Under the pieces are notes generated by a model. That model made no database searches, was not told where the DNA came from, and worked only from the letters and a program-made list of their open reading frames with translations. From contig NZ_SJXJ01000005.1 of the NCBI RefSeq assembly GCF_004337695.1, forward strand, positions 212,749 to 276,748: DNA of 64,000 nucleotides, given 5' to 3'. Numbering within the stretch: the first letter of the stretch is position 1; each line of letters starts with the position of its first letter. The position numbers were made by a program, and so were the translations under genes. Positions 26,034 through 34,840 of this stretch are shown piece by piece. The DNA comes from Tenacibaculum sp. M341 (lineage in GTDB: Bacteria; Bacteroidota; Bacteroidia; Flavobacteriales; Flavobacteriaceae).

Positions 26034-26888
26034 TTACAAAATTTTAATTAATTTACTAGAATCAATCTTCTGATTAATAACGTTAAGTTCTACCATTTTA
26101 TTTTGTATGTCTGTCAATAAATTCTCAGTCATAGGTTTACCGTCATTCCATTCTGTAATTGATAACCATTCTTTAATATCTTCTAGTTGTTGCTCGTATC
26201 TAATAGACAATGTTTTGTCAATATCATCAATTGCTTTAAAGTCTTCAGTACAATTATTAATAATGCTTAAAACTTTTTGAACTTCTTCTGGATGTTTCTC
26301 TAAAACTTCATCTCTAATAGCTACTACAAAACAAGGCCAAGGAGTAGGGCAGTCACCTAATCTTCTAAATGTTCCATTATCTACTAAAGGTTTTGTTGTA
26401 AAATGTTCCCACATAAAATAATCGGCGTCTCCGTTTGTTAACGCGTCAATTCCTCCTTGAAGATTTTTAACAACTTTAAATTTTAATTTGTCTATATCCC
26501 AACCATTATTGTATGCGTTTACGATAGCCATTAGGTGAGATCCAGATCCGTATCTACTAATAGCAACAGTTGCATTTTCTAAATCGTCAATACTTTTAAA
26601 GTTAGATTTAGCTCCAACATGTATTCCCCAAATTAAAGGGCTTTTTACAAAAGTTTGAATAATTTTAGAAGGATTTCCATTAATGATATCTTTAATAATT
26701 CCTTCAGTTAATACAATTGCAATATCAATTTCACCTTCACGTAAGGCTTTACACATAGCGCCAGTTCCGCCAGGGAAATCTTGCCATCTTAAATTGATAT
26801 TCTCTTTGGTGTATTCTTTATTTTTTAACGTAATGTACCAAGGATAATTAAAATGTTCTGGTACACCACCTACTTTCAAATTCAACAT
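26034..26888 (-). CDS. Periplasmic-binding-protein-fold protein without signal peptide (Ca3427/SsuA-like)
   Basis: A 284-residue protein with a type II substrate-binding fold: LKVGGVPEHFNYPWY at the start, INLRWQDFPGGTGAMCKAL, EGEIDIAIVLTEG and VAISRYGSGSHLMAI follow the SsuA/THI5 and PBP2_Ca3427 pattern. There is no signal peptide or lipobox, so it should be cytoplasmic, unlike transport receptors. No ABC permease or ATPase is near. It is the last gene of a three-gene operon with a nucleoside phosphorylase and a DUF1835 protein, so a role in nucleoside or cofactor metabolism is an inference. Confidence 0.8.
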   Translation of the reverse strand: MLNLKVGGVPEHFNYPWYITLKNKEYTKENINLRWQDFPGGTGAMCKALREGEIDIAIVLTEGIIKDIINGNPSKIIQTFVKSPLIWGIHVGAKSNFKSIDDLENATVAISRYGSGSHLMAIVNAYNNGWDIDKLKFKVVKNLQGGIDALTNGDADYFMWEHFTTKPLVDNGTFRRLGDCPTPWPCFVVAIRDEVLEKHPEEVQKVLSIINNCTEDFKAIDDIDKTLSIRYEQQLEDIKEWLSITEWNDGKPMTENLLTDIQNKMVELNVINQKIDSSKLIKIL

Positions 26889-27758
26889 TTATTCCACTAA
26901 TTTATGTAAAGTATAGGTGATTAAGTTTTCAGTTGTTTCTTTTGGTTTTTCGCTAAAAGTACCATTGGCTCTGTTTGCAATAATAGCGTTCATAGAACAC
27001 GCATTGTGTCCTAAAAGTTTTGCCAAACCATATATTGCAGAGGTTTCCATTTCTAAATTCGTAATTCTAGTATTCTTAAAAGAAAAGCTATCTATTTTAG
27101 CATTCATATCAGCATCTTGCAAAGGAAGTCTTAATACACGCCCTTGCGGTGCGTAAAAACCTCCAGCAGTAGCTGTCATTCCTTTGTATACAATATCAGA
27201 TGATAATTTGTGTTCTAATTCACTTGAATTAGCTATAACTATTGGATATGACTTTTTTTCAGACCAATTAGTATGTGCTACAAAAGCATCTTCAATTTCA
27301 GGGTTACAAATATCTTGAATTTGATATGAATGTAACATACCATTTAAATCAAGAGCATGTGAGCTTAGTAAAAAACTGTCTACTGGAATGTCACTTTGTA
27401 AAGATCCAGAAGTACCAATTCTAGTAATATTAAGTTTGGTATGTGTGTCTTTTACTTTTCTTGTTTTTAAATCAATATTAACTAACGCATCCAATTCATT
27501 TAATACAATGTCTATATTATCTGGACCAATTCCCGTTGACATTACAGTAATACGTTTGTTTTTGTAAAAACCAGTAGTGGTTTTAAATTCTCTTTTTTGA
27601 GTTGTAAACTCTATAGAGTCAAAATGTTTAGTTATTTTATCTACACGATATTGGTCACCAACAAAAATGATATCAGTGGCTATGTGTTCAGGTTTTAAAT
27701 TTAAATGATATACACTACCATCTTCATTTAAAATAAGTTCAGAGTTTTTAATCGTCAT
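26889..27758 (-). CDS. Nucleoside phosphorylase (uridine phosphorylase-like)
   Basis: A 289-residue cytoplasmic enzyme of the PNP/UDP superfamily that splits a nucleoside with phosphate to base and ribose-1-phosphate. The phosphate loop is FVGDQYRVDKI (about 32), STGIGPDNIDIVLNEL is near 75, the base-binding IGTSGSLQ is about 110, and NLEMETSAIYGLAKLLG near 235 carries the Glu-Met-Glu ribose-binding motif. The start codon abuts the stop of the DUF1835 gene and the stop abuts the next start, so the operon is tight. Confidence 0.9.
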   Translation of the reverse strand: MTIKNSELILNEDGSVYHLNLKPEHIATDIIFVGDQYRVDKITKHFDSIEFTTQKREFKTTTGFYKNKRITVMSTGIGPDNIDIVLNELDALVNIDLKTRKVKDTHTKLNITRIGTSGSLQSDIPVDSFLLSSHALDLNGMLHSYQIQDICNPEIEDAFVAHTNWSEKKSYPIVIANSSELEHKLSSDIVYKGMTATAGGFYAPQGRVLRLPLQDADMNAKIDSFSFKNTRITNLEMETSAIYGLAKLLGHNACSMNAIIANRANGTFSEKPKETTENLITYTLHKLVE

Positions 27759-28697
27759 TTAAGATGTTAATTTCAGTAACTTGTCGTTTGTATTTACATA
27801 CAAGTAGCTATATTTTTTAGCTCCGCCAAGATACGAAAAATCAGAACGAATTTCTCTGTAATAATTAAATTGCTTTTCTAAAACTTGTTTTCCTTTCTTA
27901 CTTAGTTTTGTTGGAGAGAATGATGTGAATAATTTTTTAAGTTCATTTAACTTATTCGCATATTGCACATCTCCAAAACCGTATACAGTTTGATTGTTAA
28001 GTAATTCTCTAATTAATTCATTTTTAGAGTCAAATGTTTTTGAGGCTACAGTTTCAATAATTTCATTTTCAACGGCATTTAAACCATTTTCTATTGAAGG
28101 AAATCTTAATAAATGTGCTTTAATTGCATCTGGAAGGTAAATGAAAGGAGAAGAAGGATTGAATTTATGAACAGTTTCTAAGCGTAAAGGACTGTCTGAA
28201 CAGTATAATTGCCAAATATAATCAGCATATTCAATGTCATCTTTAGTTAATGTTGCTCTGTTACTGTATAAATTTTTAAGACCTTTTGAAGATAGTTCTG
28301 AGAAACCGACTAATTTTTCACTTTCATCTGTTTTTCCACTTTGGACTAATGTGATTTTTCGTCCTTTTCTGTAGCGTTTTAACCAACTAACTACAGCAAT
28401 TAGATTTACTTGACAAAATAAATCGTAATCAAACCATAGTACAATTTCGTCTTGATTTTGTTTACATAAGTTTCTGTACTCCTTTAAGGTAAGATCAATA
28501 AAAGTTTTTTTAGTTACCTTATAAGATGTATTTAAAAAGTCAAAACGAGTTTTCCAGAAGTCTTCACTTCCAACATCCGTTGTGGTTTTACCTTCACAAA
28601 GCATTTCTCGCCAAGTGATAATTTCACCTTTAATTTTTTGACTCTTTAAAAGTTGAGTAGTCGAATCTCCGTTAGTTATATGCAAAATAGAACTCAT
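27759..28697 (-). CDS. DUF1835 domain-containing protein
   Basis: A 312-residue protein whose N-terminal domain (about 1-125) has the DUF1835 signature: LHITNGDSTTQLL, ITWREMLCEGKT, and IVLWFDYDLFCQVNLIAVVSWL. The DUF3658-like remainder is helical. The function is unknown. It is the first gene of the operon with the nucleoside phosphorylase and the binding-protein-like gene; the upstream 166 bases contain the likely promoter and are extremely AT-rich. Confidence 0.85.
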   Translation of the reverse strand: MSSILHITNGDSTTQLLKSQKIKGEIITWREMLCEGKTTTDVGSEDFWKTRFDFLNTSYKVTKKTFIDLTLKEYRNLCKQNQDEIVLWFDYDLFCQVNLIAVVSWLKRYRKGRKITLVQSGKTDESEKLVGFSELSSKGLKNLYSNRATLTKDDIEYADYIWQLYCSDSPLRLETVHKFNPSSPFIYLPDAIKAHLLRFPSIENGLNAVENEIIETVASKTFDSKNELIRELLNNQTVYGFGDVQYANKLNELKKLFTSFSPTKLSKKGKQVLEKQFNYYREIRSDFSYLGGAKKYSYLYVNTNDKLLKLTS

Positions 28698-28863
28698 CGA
28701 AAGGGGCTTAAAAAATTTTTACCAATATTAATAAAAAAAAACAATACTTTGTGAAATATGTTGTTAATGTATCTTATTTTTAAGTATTGTTTGGTTTTAT
28801 TAATGTTTATTGGTTTTATTTTTATTTTTTTAACAGTAAAATAGTTAAATTATTAATATTAAA

Positions 28864-29187
28864 TTAACCTCCAACTCTTTTTACTTTAAAACCTTTGTCT
28901 TTAAGTATTTGCATTATTTGATCTCGATAGTCTCCTTGAATGATAATTTTTTCATCTTTAAAACTACCGCCTACAGATAATGAAGTTTTAATTTCTTTTG
29001 CTAATTTTTTAAAATCGCTACTAGCCCCATTATAGCCATCAATAATAGTGATAGGCTTTCCTTTTCGCTTTTCGTATTTACATAAAAGAGGCTCATCTTG
29101 TAACCAGATATCTGGTTTCTCCTCTTTTTTTGGTTCTTCGAATTTATGTTCAGGAAAAAGATTTTTTAATTGGTCTTGTAAATCCAT
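28864..29187 (-). CDS. SUI1/eIF1-like translation factor (YciH family)
   Basis: A 107-residue protein. The C-terminal 65 residues form the SUI1 domain (KRKGKPITIIDGYNG, FKKLAKEIKTSLSVGGSFKD, IIQGDYRDQIMQILKDKGFKVK). The N-terminal part is a short acidic/Lys-rich extension. In bacteria, YciH-type proteins influence start-site fidelity at the ribosome. Thirteen bases separate it from the upstream 2OG-oxygenase-like gene on the same strand. Confidence 0.92.
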   Translation of the reverse strand: MDLQDQLKNLFPEHKFEEPKKEEKPDIWLQDEPLLCKYEKRKGKPITIIDGYNGASSDFKKLAKEIKTSLSVGGSFKDEKIIIQGDYRDQIMQILKDKGFKVKRVGG

Positions 29188-29200
29188 TAGCTTTTTAGTT

Positions 29201-30148
29201 TTATTTAATTAAACCTAATTCACGTAAACGTTCAGTTAAAAATTCACCTGCAGTAATATCATCAAATTGTTTAGGATTTTCACTATCAATACAATTCTCT
29301 AAAACATCTAATTTCATTTCAGAAACAGGGTGCATAAAGAAAGGGATAGAATATCTTGAAGTACCCCACAACTCTTTTGGTGGATTTACAACTCTATGAA
29401 TGGTAGATTTTAATTTGTTATTACTATGTCTAGATAACATATCACCAACATTAATCATCAATTCATCTGGTTCCGCAATTGCGTCAATCCACTCGCCATC
29501 ATGATTTTGAACCTGAAGTCCTTTACCATGCGCTCCCATTAATAACGTAATTAAATTAATGTCTCCATGCGCAGCCGCTCTGACAGCTCCCTTAGGTTCT
29601 TCTTTAATTGGAGGATAGTGTATTGGTCTTAAAATACTATTCCCATTATGTATATATTTATCAAAATACTCTTCATCTAAGTCTAAGTATAATGCTAATG
29701 ATCTAAGTACATATTTAGCTGTTTTTTCTAACATTTGATATGTTTGCTTACCAACTTCATTAAATTTTGGTAATTCTTCAACAATTACATTGTCAGGGTA
29801 TTCATCAGCTAATTTTGGGTTGTCATCTACATATTGACCAAAATGCCAAAATTCTTTTAAATCACCTTCTTTCTTTCCTTTTGCACTTTCTTTTCCAAAA
29901 GAAACATAACCACGTTGACCTCCAATACCAGGAATCTCATATTGCTGTTTTGTTTCTACAGGTAATTCGAAAAAGTTTTTAATTTCAGCATATAAGTTAT
30001 CTACTAACTCATTATCTAAAAAGTGACCTTTTAAAGCAACAAAACCAATAGTTTCATATGCATGACCTATTTCATTAATAAATTTTTGCTTTCGTTCTTT
30101 ACTATCTGATAAAAAGTCTCTTAAATCTACACTAGGTATTTTGTTCAT
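29201..30148 (-). CDS. Isopenicillin N synthase-like Fe(II)/2-oxoglutarate oxygenase
   Basis: A 315-residue cytoplasmic non-heme iron oxygenase. The DIOX_N part covers 1-120 (PSVDLRDFL, GFVALKGH). The catalytic domain has the iron triad AAHGDINLITLL (His and Asp, about 203) and STIHRVVNP (His, about 262), then RYSIPFFMHP for the 2-oxoglutarate contact. The substrate is unknown; it is not a penicillin enzyme by context. It precedes the SUI1-like gene. Confidence 0.9.
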   Translation of the reverse strand: MNKIPSVDLRDFLSDSKERKQKFINEIGHAYETIGFVALKGHFLDNELVDNLYAEIKNFFELPVETKQQYEIPGIGGQRGYVSFGKESAKGKKEGDLKEFWHFGQYVDDNPKLADEYPDNVIVEELPKFNEVGKQTYQMLEKTAKYVLRSLALYLDLDEEYFDKYIHNGNSILRPIHYPPIKEEPKGAVRAAAHGDINLITLLMGAHGKGLQVQNHDGEWIDAIAEPDELMINVGDMLSRHSNNKLKSTIHRVVNPPKELWGTSRYSIPFFMHPVSEMKLDVLENCIDSENPKQFDDITAGEFLTERLRELGLIK

Positions 30149-30191
30149 TACTGTTGTTGTTTTCTAATAATATAAAGTTACTAAAAAAGTA

Positions 30192-30920
30192 TTATTTTTT
30201 TGTAAACGGAATTAAATATGAAATGGTATAATTAAAACCAAATCCAGTACTGCTGGTATTTACAGTATTAAATCCAGGAGCATATAGGGTTTGAAACCCT
30301 TCTTGGTCATCAATACTCAGTGCAATTTTGAAAGCACCATGAAAACCAATGAATAAATTTTTAAAAGTCTCTGCTTTTATTCCTAATTGAAATTCTACCC
30401 AATGTGCATTTAAACCACTTTGAGAAATTGGAGTTGTAATTGGATCTCTAGGAAATTGAATGTCAGTATTTGTATCACCAGTTGTAACATTAGGTGTATA
30501 ACTGTTTAATGTATGTTCAAAAATGGCTAAACCGTATCTTCCACCTACATATATTTCGTTATTCATATCTAACCAATTGTTGTAAGTGTTGTAGTTAGCA
30601 CCGAGTCTAATATAATTACCTTTAGCTGTTGAAGTAGTAAAATCTTCAAAAGTAATTTCTTCTTCTCTTCCTATTTCTCCTGCAAGATACCAGCGTCTTG
30701 AGATTCTATAATCTCCAACCAATTCAAAGCCGGTGTAACTTTTATCAATAAAACCAAGTGCAGGTTTGCTAATATCAAGTCCTACACGAATTCCATATCC
30801 AGTTTTATATACAATTGTGTCTTTTTTAGTTTCTTTCTTTTTTGAAATGATTCCTTGAGAGTAAGAGTTGAAAAAACTCAAGAATATACTCAGCTTAATG
30901 AAAAATGTTAACGTGCGCAT
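30192..30920 (-). CDS. DUF6048 family outer-membrane-type protein
   Basis: A 242-residue protein with a signal peptide (LTFFIKLSIFLSFFNSYSQG) and alternating beta-strands (GYGIRVGLDISKPALGF, RWYLAGEIGREEE, GSNYTISYLIPF-like end). This suggests a small outer-membrane beta-barrel. From memory it matches DUF6048. Its start overlaps the 3' end of the DUF6452 gene by 26 bases, so the two are translationally coupled. Confidence 0.75.
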   Translation of the reverse strand: MRTLTFFIKLSIFLSFFNSYSQGIISKKKETKKDTIVYKTGYGIRVGLDISKPALGFIDKSYTGFELVGDYRISRRWYLAGEIGREEEITFEDFTTSTAKGNYIRLGANYNTYNNWLDMNNEIYVGGRYGLAIFEHTLNSYTPNVTTGDTNTDIQFPRDPITTPISQSGLNAHWVEFQLGIKAETFKNLFIGFHGAFKIALSIDDQEGFQTLYAPGFNTVNTSSTGFGFNYTISYLIPFTKK

Positions 30921-31380
30921 TTTCTTGTGTTTTAATAGATTCTAATTCTTCTGTAGATAACTCATCAATCCAACCAGAACTTGTAAAATTTACATTGTTA
31001 AAAATAACTCTAAATCCGCAAGATCTAGATACATAGTCATCTTCTGGTTCATAAGTAATGGTTAATGTAGCTTCTTCATTAGCAGCTTCATTACCATCTT
31101 CAGATTCATTTTTAATTAGAGTGTATACCGTTTCCATAGCATTGGTATTTAATGGTATGGCAATACTATCTGTTGAAGTAACATTAATTAAGGTATCATT
31201 CTCATTTCTTAAGATCACAGAAAGTCTTGTAACATTTTTCAATTCATCTTTATCGTCATTATCATAAAAACGTAAAACCAAATTAGGTGTAACAGGGTTA
31301 AGTGTGCAAAAATCATCTTTTTCGCAACTACTTTGTCCAATAGAAAGTAGGACTAAAAATGCTATAAAACTTTTTTTCAT
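30895..31380 (-). CDS. DUF6452 family lipoprotein
   Basis: A 161-residue protein with a signal peptide and lipobox SIGQSSC (Cys19). The mature part starts CEKDDFCTLNPVTPNLVLRF and ends with RSCGFRVIFNNVNF, a pattern I associate with DUF6452. The two extra Cys (DFC and RSC) could form a disulfide. It is coupled to the DUF6048 gene. In other Flavobacteriia the pair usually follows an rlmD-like gene (recollection); here two plus-strand genes lie between them. Confidence 0.75.
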   Translation of the reverse strand: MKKSFIAFLVLLSIGQSSCEKDDFCTLNPVTPNLVLRFYDNDDKDELKNVTRLSVILRNENDTLINVTSTDSIAIPLNTNAMETVYTLIKNESEDGNEAANEEATLTITYEPEDDYVSRSCGFRVIFNNVNFTSSGWIDELSTEELESIKTQENAHVNIFH

Positions 31381-31520
31381 TCTTTGGTATATATAAGAAT
31401 AGGCTTCAAAAGTACTAATTATTGCTAATATTTAAAGGTTAAAATATACCTAATAGTAGTGATGCATTGACGTGTGTTGAATTTATTTCTTTACCAAAGA
31501 GAAATATAAAAACTTTTAAA

Positions 31521-32216
31521 ATGAAAAAAACGATACTTTTTTTAACAATGTTACTAAGCATGTTTACAGTTTACAGTACTACTTCTAATGCTAGTTTAGA
31601 TATTCTTTTAGGAAAGAAAAAAGTAGAATTAGGGGTTTCTGAAAGTGATGCCGAAATTTTTATCAACGGAAAAATGGTAGGTAAGGGAAGCACTTTGGTA
31701 ACTGTACCTAAGGGAGATTGTGTAACTGTGGTAGTAAAAAAAATAGCTTACCTAACAGAGCGCATTGAGTTTTGTAATAAAAAAGATATGACAAAACCAC
31801 CAAAATCACATTATGTAGAAATGAAACGAGATGATTCTTATGATGCCTCTGTGCAAACTGATATTGCAAATGTTGATATAGAGCTTAAATGTGAAAAGTT
31901 GACAAAAGATAAAGCATGGAAGTTGATTAATCAGATTGTATTGACTTACATAGATGTAATTGAAATGACAGACAAAGAAACCGGATATTTAAGAACAGCT
32001 TGGTCGTTAAAATCATTTAGCCAAAATACTGTAAGAACTAGAATTATAGTAAAAGAATCATCATCAGAACCATTAGTGTTTAAAGTAAAATTGATAAGTG
32101 AATCTTCAGGTTTACCATTAACAAGTGTAAAAAGTGATGAGTTGTATAAAGAATGGGATAGGGTGTTACGTTCATATTCTGATGTGATTGGTGAATTTCA
32201 GGCAAGAATTAAATAA
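31521..32216 (+). CDS. Exported PEGA-like domain protein
   Basis: I start this at ATG 31521 (MKKTILFLTMLLSMFTVYS), giving 231 residues with a signal peptide; the in-frame Met at 31467 would add 18 residues of unlikely content. A PEGA-like carbohydrate-binding repeat follows (SDAEIFINGKMVGKGSTLVT, then VPKGDCVTVVVKKIAYLTER). The C-terminal 130 residues match nothing I know. The next gene begins eight bases later, so the two form an operon. Confidence 0.65.
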   Translation: MKKTILFLTMLLSMFTVYSTTSNASLDILLGKKKVELGVSESDAEIFINGKMVGKGSTLVTVPKGDCVTVVVKKIAYLTERIEFCNKKDMTKPPKSHYVEMKRDDSYDASVQTDIANVDIELKCEKLTKDKAWKLINQIVLTYIDVIEMTDKETGYLRTAWSLKSFSQNTVRTRIIVKESSSEPLVFKVKLISESSGLPLTSVKSDELYKEWDRVLRSYSDVIGEFQARIK

Positions 32217-32224
32217 GTTAAATT

Positions 32225-32968
32225 ATGGATTACAATTTTTTTAAAACTAAAATAAAGAGCTTAAATAGAATTTTATTAGTGCTATTTAGTGTATTTGTAT
32301 TGTTTGGATGTACAGATACAGAAGGGGATGAAGGAGAAGGAGGTAATATGGAGTATATAGCAGGTGAATTTTCTGGAGTATTGGTTGGATCTACTGGTAG
32401 TTATACTTTAAAATTAGAAGAAGATAATGTAATTGCGGTCGTTTTTTTCAACGGAAATATATATACATTAACATCTAATGAAAGTTTAGCACCTAATGGA
32501 TCCATAACATTAACAGAAGGAACCATATCAATAAAAATAACAGATAATGGTGATTTGTTTCCTGAGCTAACGTTTACTATTCCTGGACATAATGTTCAAT
32601 ATACTATAGTAACAAATGTTATTTCAAATCCTAATAGGAATTATGTAGGTACTTCCATTAATACTAGTGAAGGAAGGATCATTCGTAAATCGACATTTAA
32701 CTTAACGATCTATGGTAGTAATTGGAAGGGAATTGAAAAAGTAATTTTAAATACAGAAGACCCTGAAGAAGTAAATGAAATTATTAGAGCGGAAGGTAAA
32801 ATTACTGAAGATGCTGATTCTGTTAGCTTTTTTTGGAATAACGATGAGCTCATTTTTACATTGAATAAAATTGGAGACAGGTTAGTTTATACTGAAGAAA
32901 TTATAGAACAAGTTGGAGGAGTTCCAGAAGTAGTGGCAACTTTTGAAATAGAATTAACAAAAAAATAG
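32225..32968 (+). CDS. Lipoprotein of unknown function
   Basis: A 247-residue protein with a long N-terminal segment and lipobox VFVLFGC (Cys29), then an acidic Gly/Glu stretch (TDTEGDEGEGGN) typical of exposed flavobacterial lipoproteins. The rest is beta-strand rich. It ends the two-gene plus-strand operon, which has its own terminator and lies between the DUF6452/DUF6048 pair and the rlmD-like gene. Confidence 0.65.
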   Translation: MDYNFFKTKIKSLNRILLVLFSVFVLFGCTDTEGDEGEGGNMEYIAGEFSGVLVGSTGSYTLKLEEDNVIAVVFFNGNIYTLTSNESLAPNGSITLTEGTISIKITDNGDLFPELTFTIPGHNVQYTIVTNVISNPNRNYVGTSINTSEGRIIRKSTFNLTIYGSNWKGIEKVILNTEDPEEVNEIIRAEGKITEDADSVSFFWNNDELIFTLNKIGDRLVYTEEIIEQVGGVPEVVATFEIELTKK

Positions 32969-33000
32969 TGTTTTAAATTGTAGAATTAATTTTTGTTGTT

Positions 33001-33033
33001 AAACAGGCTATCTTTAAAGGTAGCCTGTTTTTT
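33001..33033 (+). terminator. Rho-independent terminator of the PEGA/lipoprotein operon
   Basis: AAACAGGCTA and TAGCCTGTTT arms with a 10-base loop are followed by TTT, 33 bases after the lipoprotein stop. Confidence 0.85.
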
Positions 33034-33140
33034 ATAGGTAATAAAAACACCTATGGGTAGGTATGTTTTAGTGTGTTGCTTATCAATAATATTGAGCTAA
33101 TCCAAAAACATAAATTATGAAAAAAAATTACTTTTTATTT

Positions 33141-33192
33141 TCAAAAAACAAGCGTATTTCTCAACATCATAGTTAAAGAAATACGCTTGTTT
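33141..33192 (-). terminator. Rho-independent terminator of the rlmD-like gene
   Basis: A perfect 16-bp stem (AAACAAGCGTATTTCT / AGAAATACGCTTGTTT) with a 15-base loop is followed by six T on the minus strand, 47 bases after the methyltransferase stop. Confidence 0.85.
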
Positions 33193-33238
33193 GAATTAAA
33201 TCAGTTAATAAAATATTCCGCGCTGTAAGCTAAAATTA

Positions 33239-34693
33239 TTAGTTTTTCTCAAAAAGAACTACAGTCTCAATATGAGATGTATGAGGAAACTGATCAACTA
33301 AACTAATTTTTTTAATAGCATAGCCAGCTTCTTTTAATTGTTCTGTATCTCTAGCTTGTGTAGCTGGATTACAAGAAACATATACCATTCTTTCAGCATT
33401 CAAATGGATAATTTTCTTTAGTGTTTTAGGAGCAATACCAGCACGCGCAGGATCTAAAATTAGTGTTCTTATTTTACCTTTGTATTGAGGGTGTTCAGTT
33501 AAAAATTTTCCAACATCAGCAGCATAAAATTCTACCCCTTCAATATTGTTTCTTTTAGCATTTTTTCGAGCATCTACAATTGCAGATTCAACAATATCTA
33601 CTCCAACAATTTTAGTGTTTGAGCTTTTAGAAGCTAAAATTTGTCCAATAGTTCCGGTACCACAGAATAAATCCATTACTACAGTATTATCAATAGCATC
33701 TTTATTTTCTAAAGCATATTCTATAACCTTGCTGTATAATTTTTCTGCGGATTTTGGGTTGGTTTGAAAAAAGCTTTTCATACTAATTTCAAAGTTTAAA
33801 CCTAATAACTCTTCTACAATTTTGTCTTTACCATAAACCAAATCAATACTACCAGTTGTGGCTATGGTTCTATCACCAGTTTCGTCGTTGATGGTGTGTA
33901 ACAAACCAGCAACACGATCACCAAATAAAGAGACTAAAAAGTTTGCAAAATCATTCAAACTAAAGGTGTCTAAATTATCGGAAGTAGTAACCAAGTTGAA
34001 TAACAGTTCATTGGTTTTATATGACTTACGGATTACTAAATACCTGAAAAAACCAACTTTTTTTGGTCCATGCCAAGGTGGAAGTCCAGTTTTTTCACAA
34101 TACTCACGAATATCAATTAATCTATCTTCTAATTCGGCGTCAAATAATCCACTATCCTTATCAAGGTTTTCACCCATCCACCAAACACCACGTCTTTTAA
34201 AACCAAAAGTGAATTCATCTACATCTGAATTTTTTTCTTTGCTATATCCAATAGCAGAAAAACTATATTCCATTTTGTTTCTGTAATGAAATACATTAGG
34301 AGAGGTTACAAACTCATCAAATTTATCTTCTATGTCTTCTACTTTACCTATTCGTTGAAAAAGAGACATGGTACTTTGGTATTTGTATTCATGTTGTTTT
34401 TCAATAGGTAGCTTTATGTATGGAGCTCCAGGTATTTCTTGATATGGAACAACAACTTCATCTTCAGAAGATTGTAAAACATCAATAAGTTTACATTCAG
34501 CGTATTTTTTTTGCGATTTAGCAACTCTTGCTTTTACCAACTGACCAGGTAATGTATTCGGAACAAAAACAACAAACTCACCATGTTCATTTCTAATTCT
34601 ACCAATTCCTTTACCTCCAAAGGCATAATCTTCAATTAGAATTTCAATAATTTCTCCTCTTTTTACAAATTTGTTTCGTTCTCTACGTGGCAT
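33239..34693 (-). CDS. rlmD: RlmD/TrmA-family RNA (uracil-C5) methyltransferase
   Basis: A 484-residue class I SAM-dependent RNA methyltransferase. A TRAM domain is at 1-65 (FGGKGIGRIRNEHGEFVVFV). The catalytic domain has VMDLFCGTGTIGQILA (SAM motif), DPARAGI and the nucleophile motif VSCNPATQARD. The iron-sulfur cysteines of canonical RlmD (C-x5-CGGC) are absent: the matching region reads VPYQEIPGAPYIKLP. By homology it methylates a uridine of 23S rRNA, but the exact target is unproven. It has its own strong terminator. Confidence 0.82.
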   Translation of the reverse strand: MPRRERNKFVKRGEIIEILIEDYAFGGKGIGRIRNEHGEFVVFVPNTLPGQLVKARVAKSQKKYAECKLIDVLQSSEDEVVVPYQEIPGAPYIKLPIEKQHEYKYQSTMSLFQRIGKVEDIEDKFDEFVTSPNVFHYRNKMEYSFSAIGYSKEKNSDVDEFTFGFKRRGVWWMGENLDKDSGLFDAELEDRLIDIREYCEKTGLPPWHGPKKVGFFRYLVIRKSYKTNELLFNLVTTSDNLDTFSLNDFANFLVSLFGDRVAGLLHTINDETGDRTIATTGSIDLVYGKDKIVEELLGLNFEISMKSFFQTNPKSAEKLYSKVIEYALENKDAIDNTVVMDLFCGTGTIGQILASKSSNTKIVGVDIVESAIVDARKNAKRNNIEGVEFYAADVGKFLTEHPQYKGKIRTLILDPARAGIAPKTLKKIIHLNAERMVYVSCNPATQARDTEQLKEAGYAIKKISLVDQFPHTSHIETVVLFEKN

Positions 34694-34840
34694 TTCTTTG
34701 AAATTTATTCGGTTGCAAAATTAGAAAAACTTATGTTTAGAGTACTCTTTTACTTTACAAAAATTATTTGCCCGTAAAAACAGCTAAAATATATGTGCTT
34801 CTTGTTTTAAATGTGTGTTGTTGAATTTAATTATTAAGAG

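Noticed and set aside
33117-33176. 19-codon ATG frame before the rlmD terminator
   Set aside because: It overlaps the terminator hairpin, whose symmetry explains the sequence.
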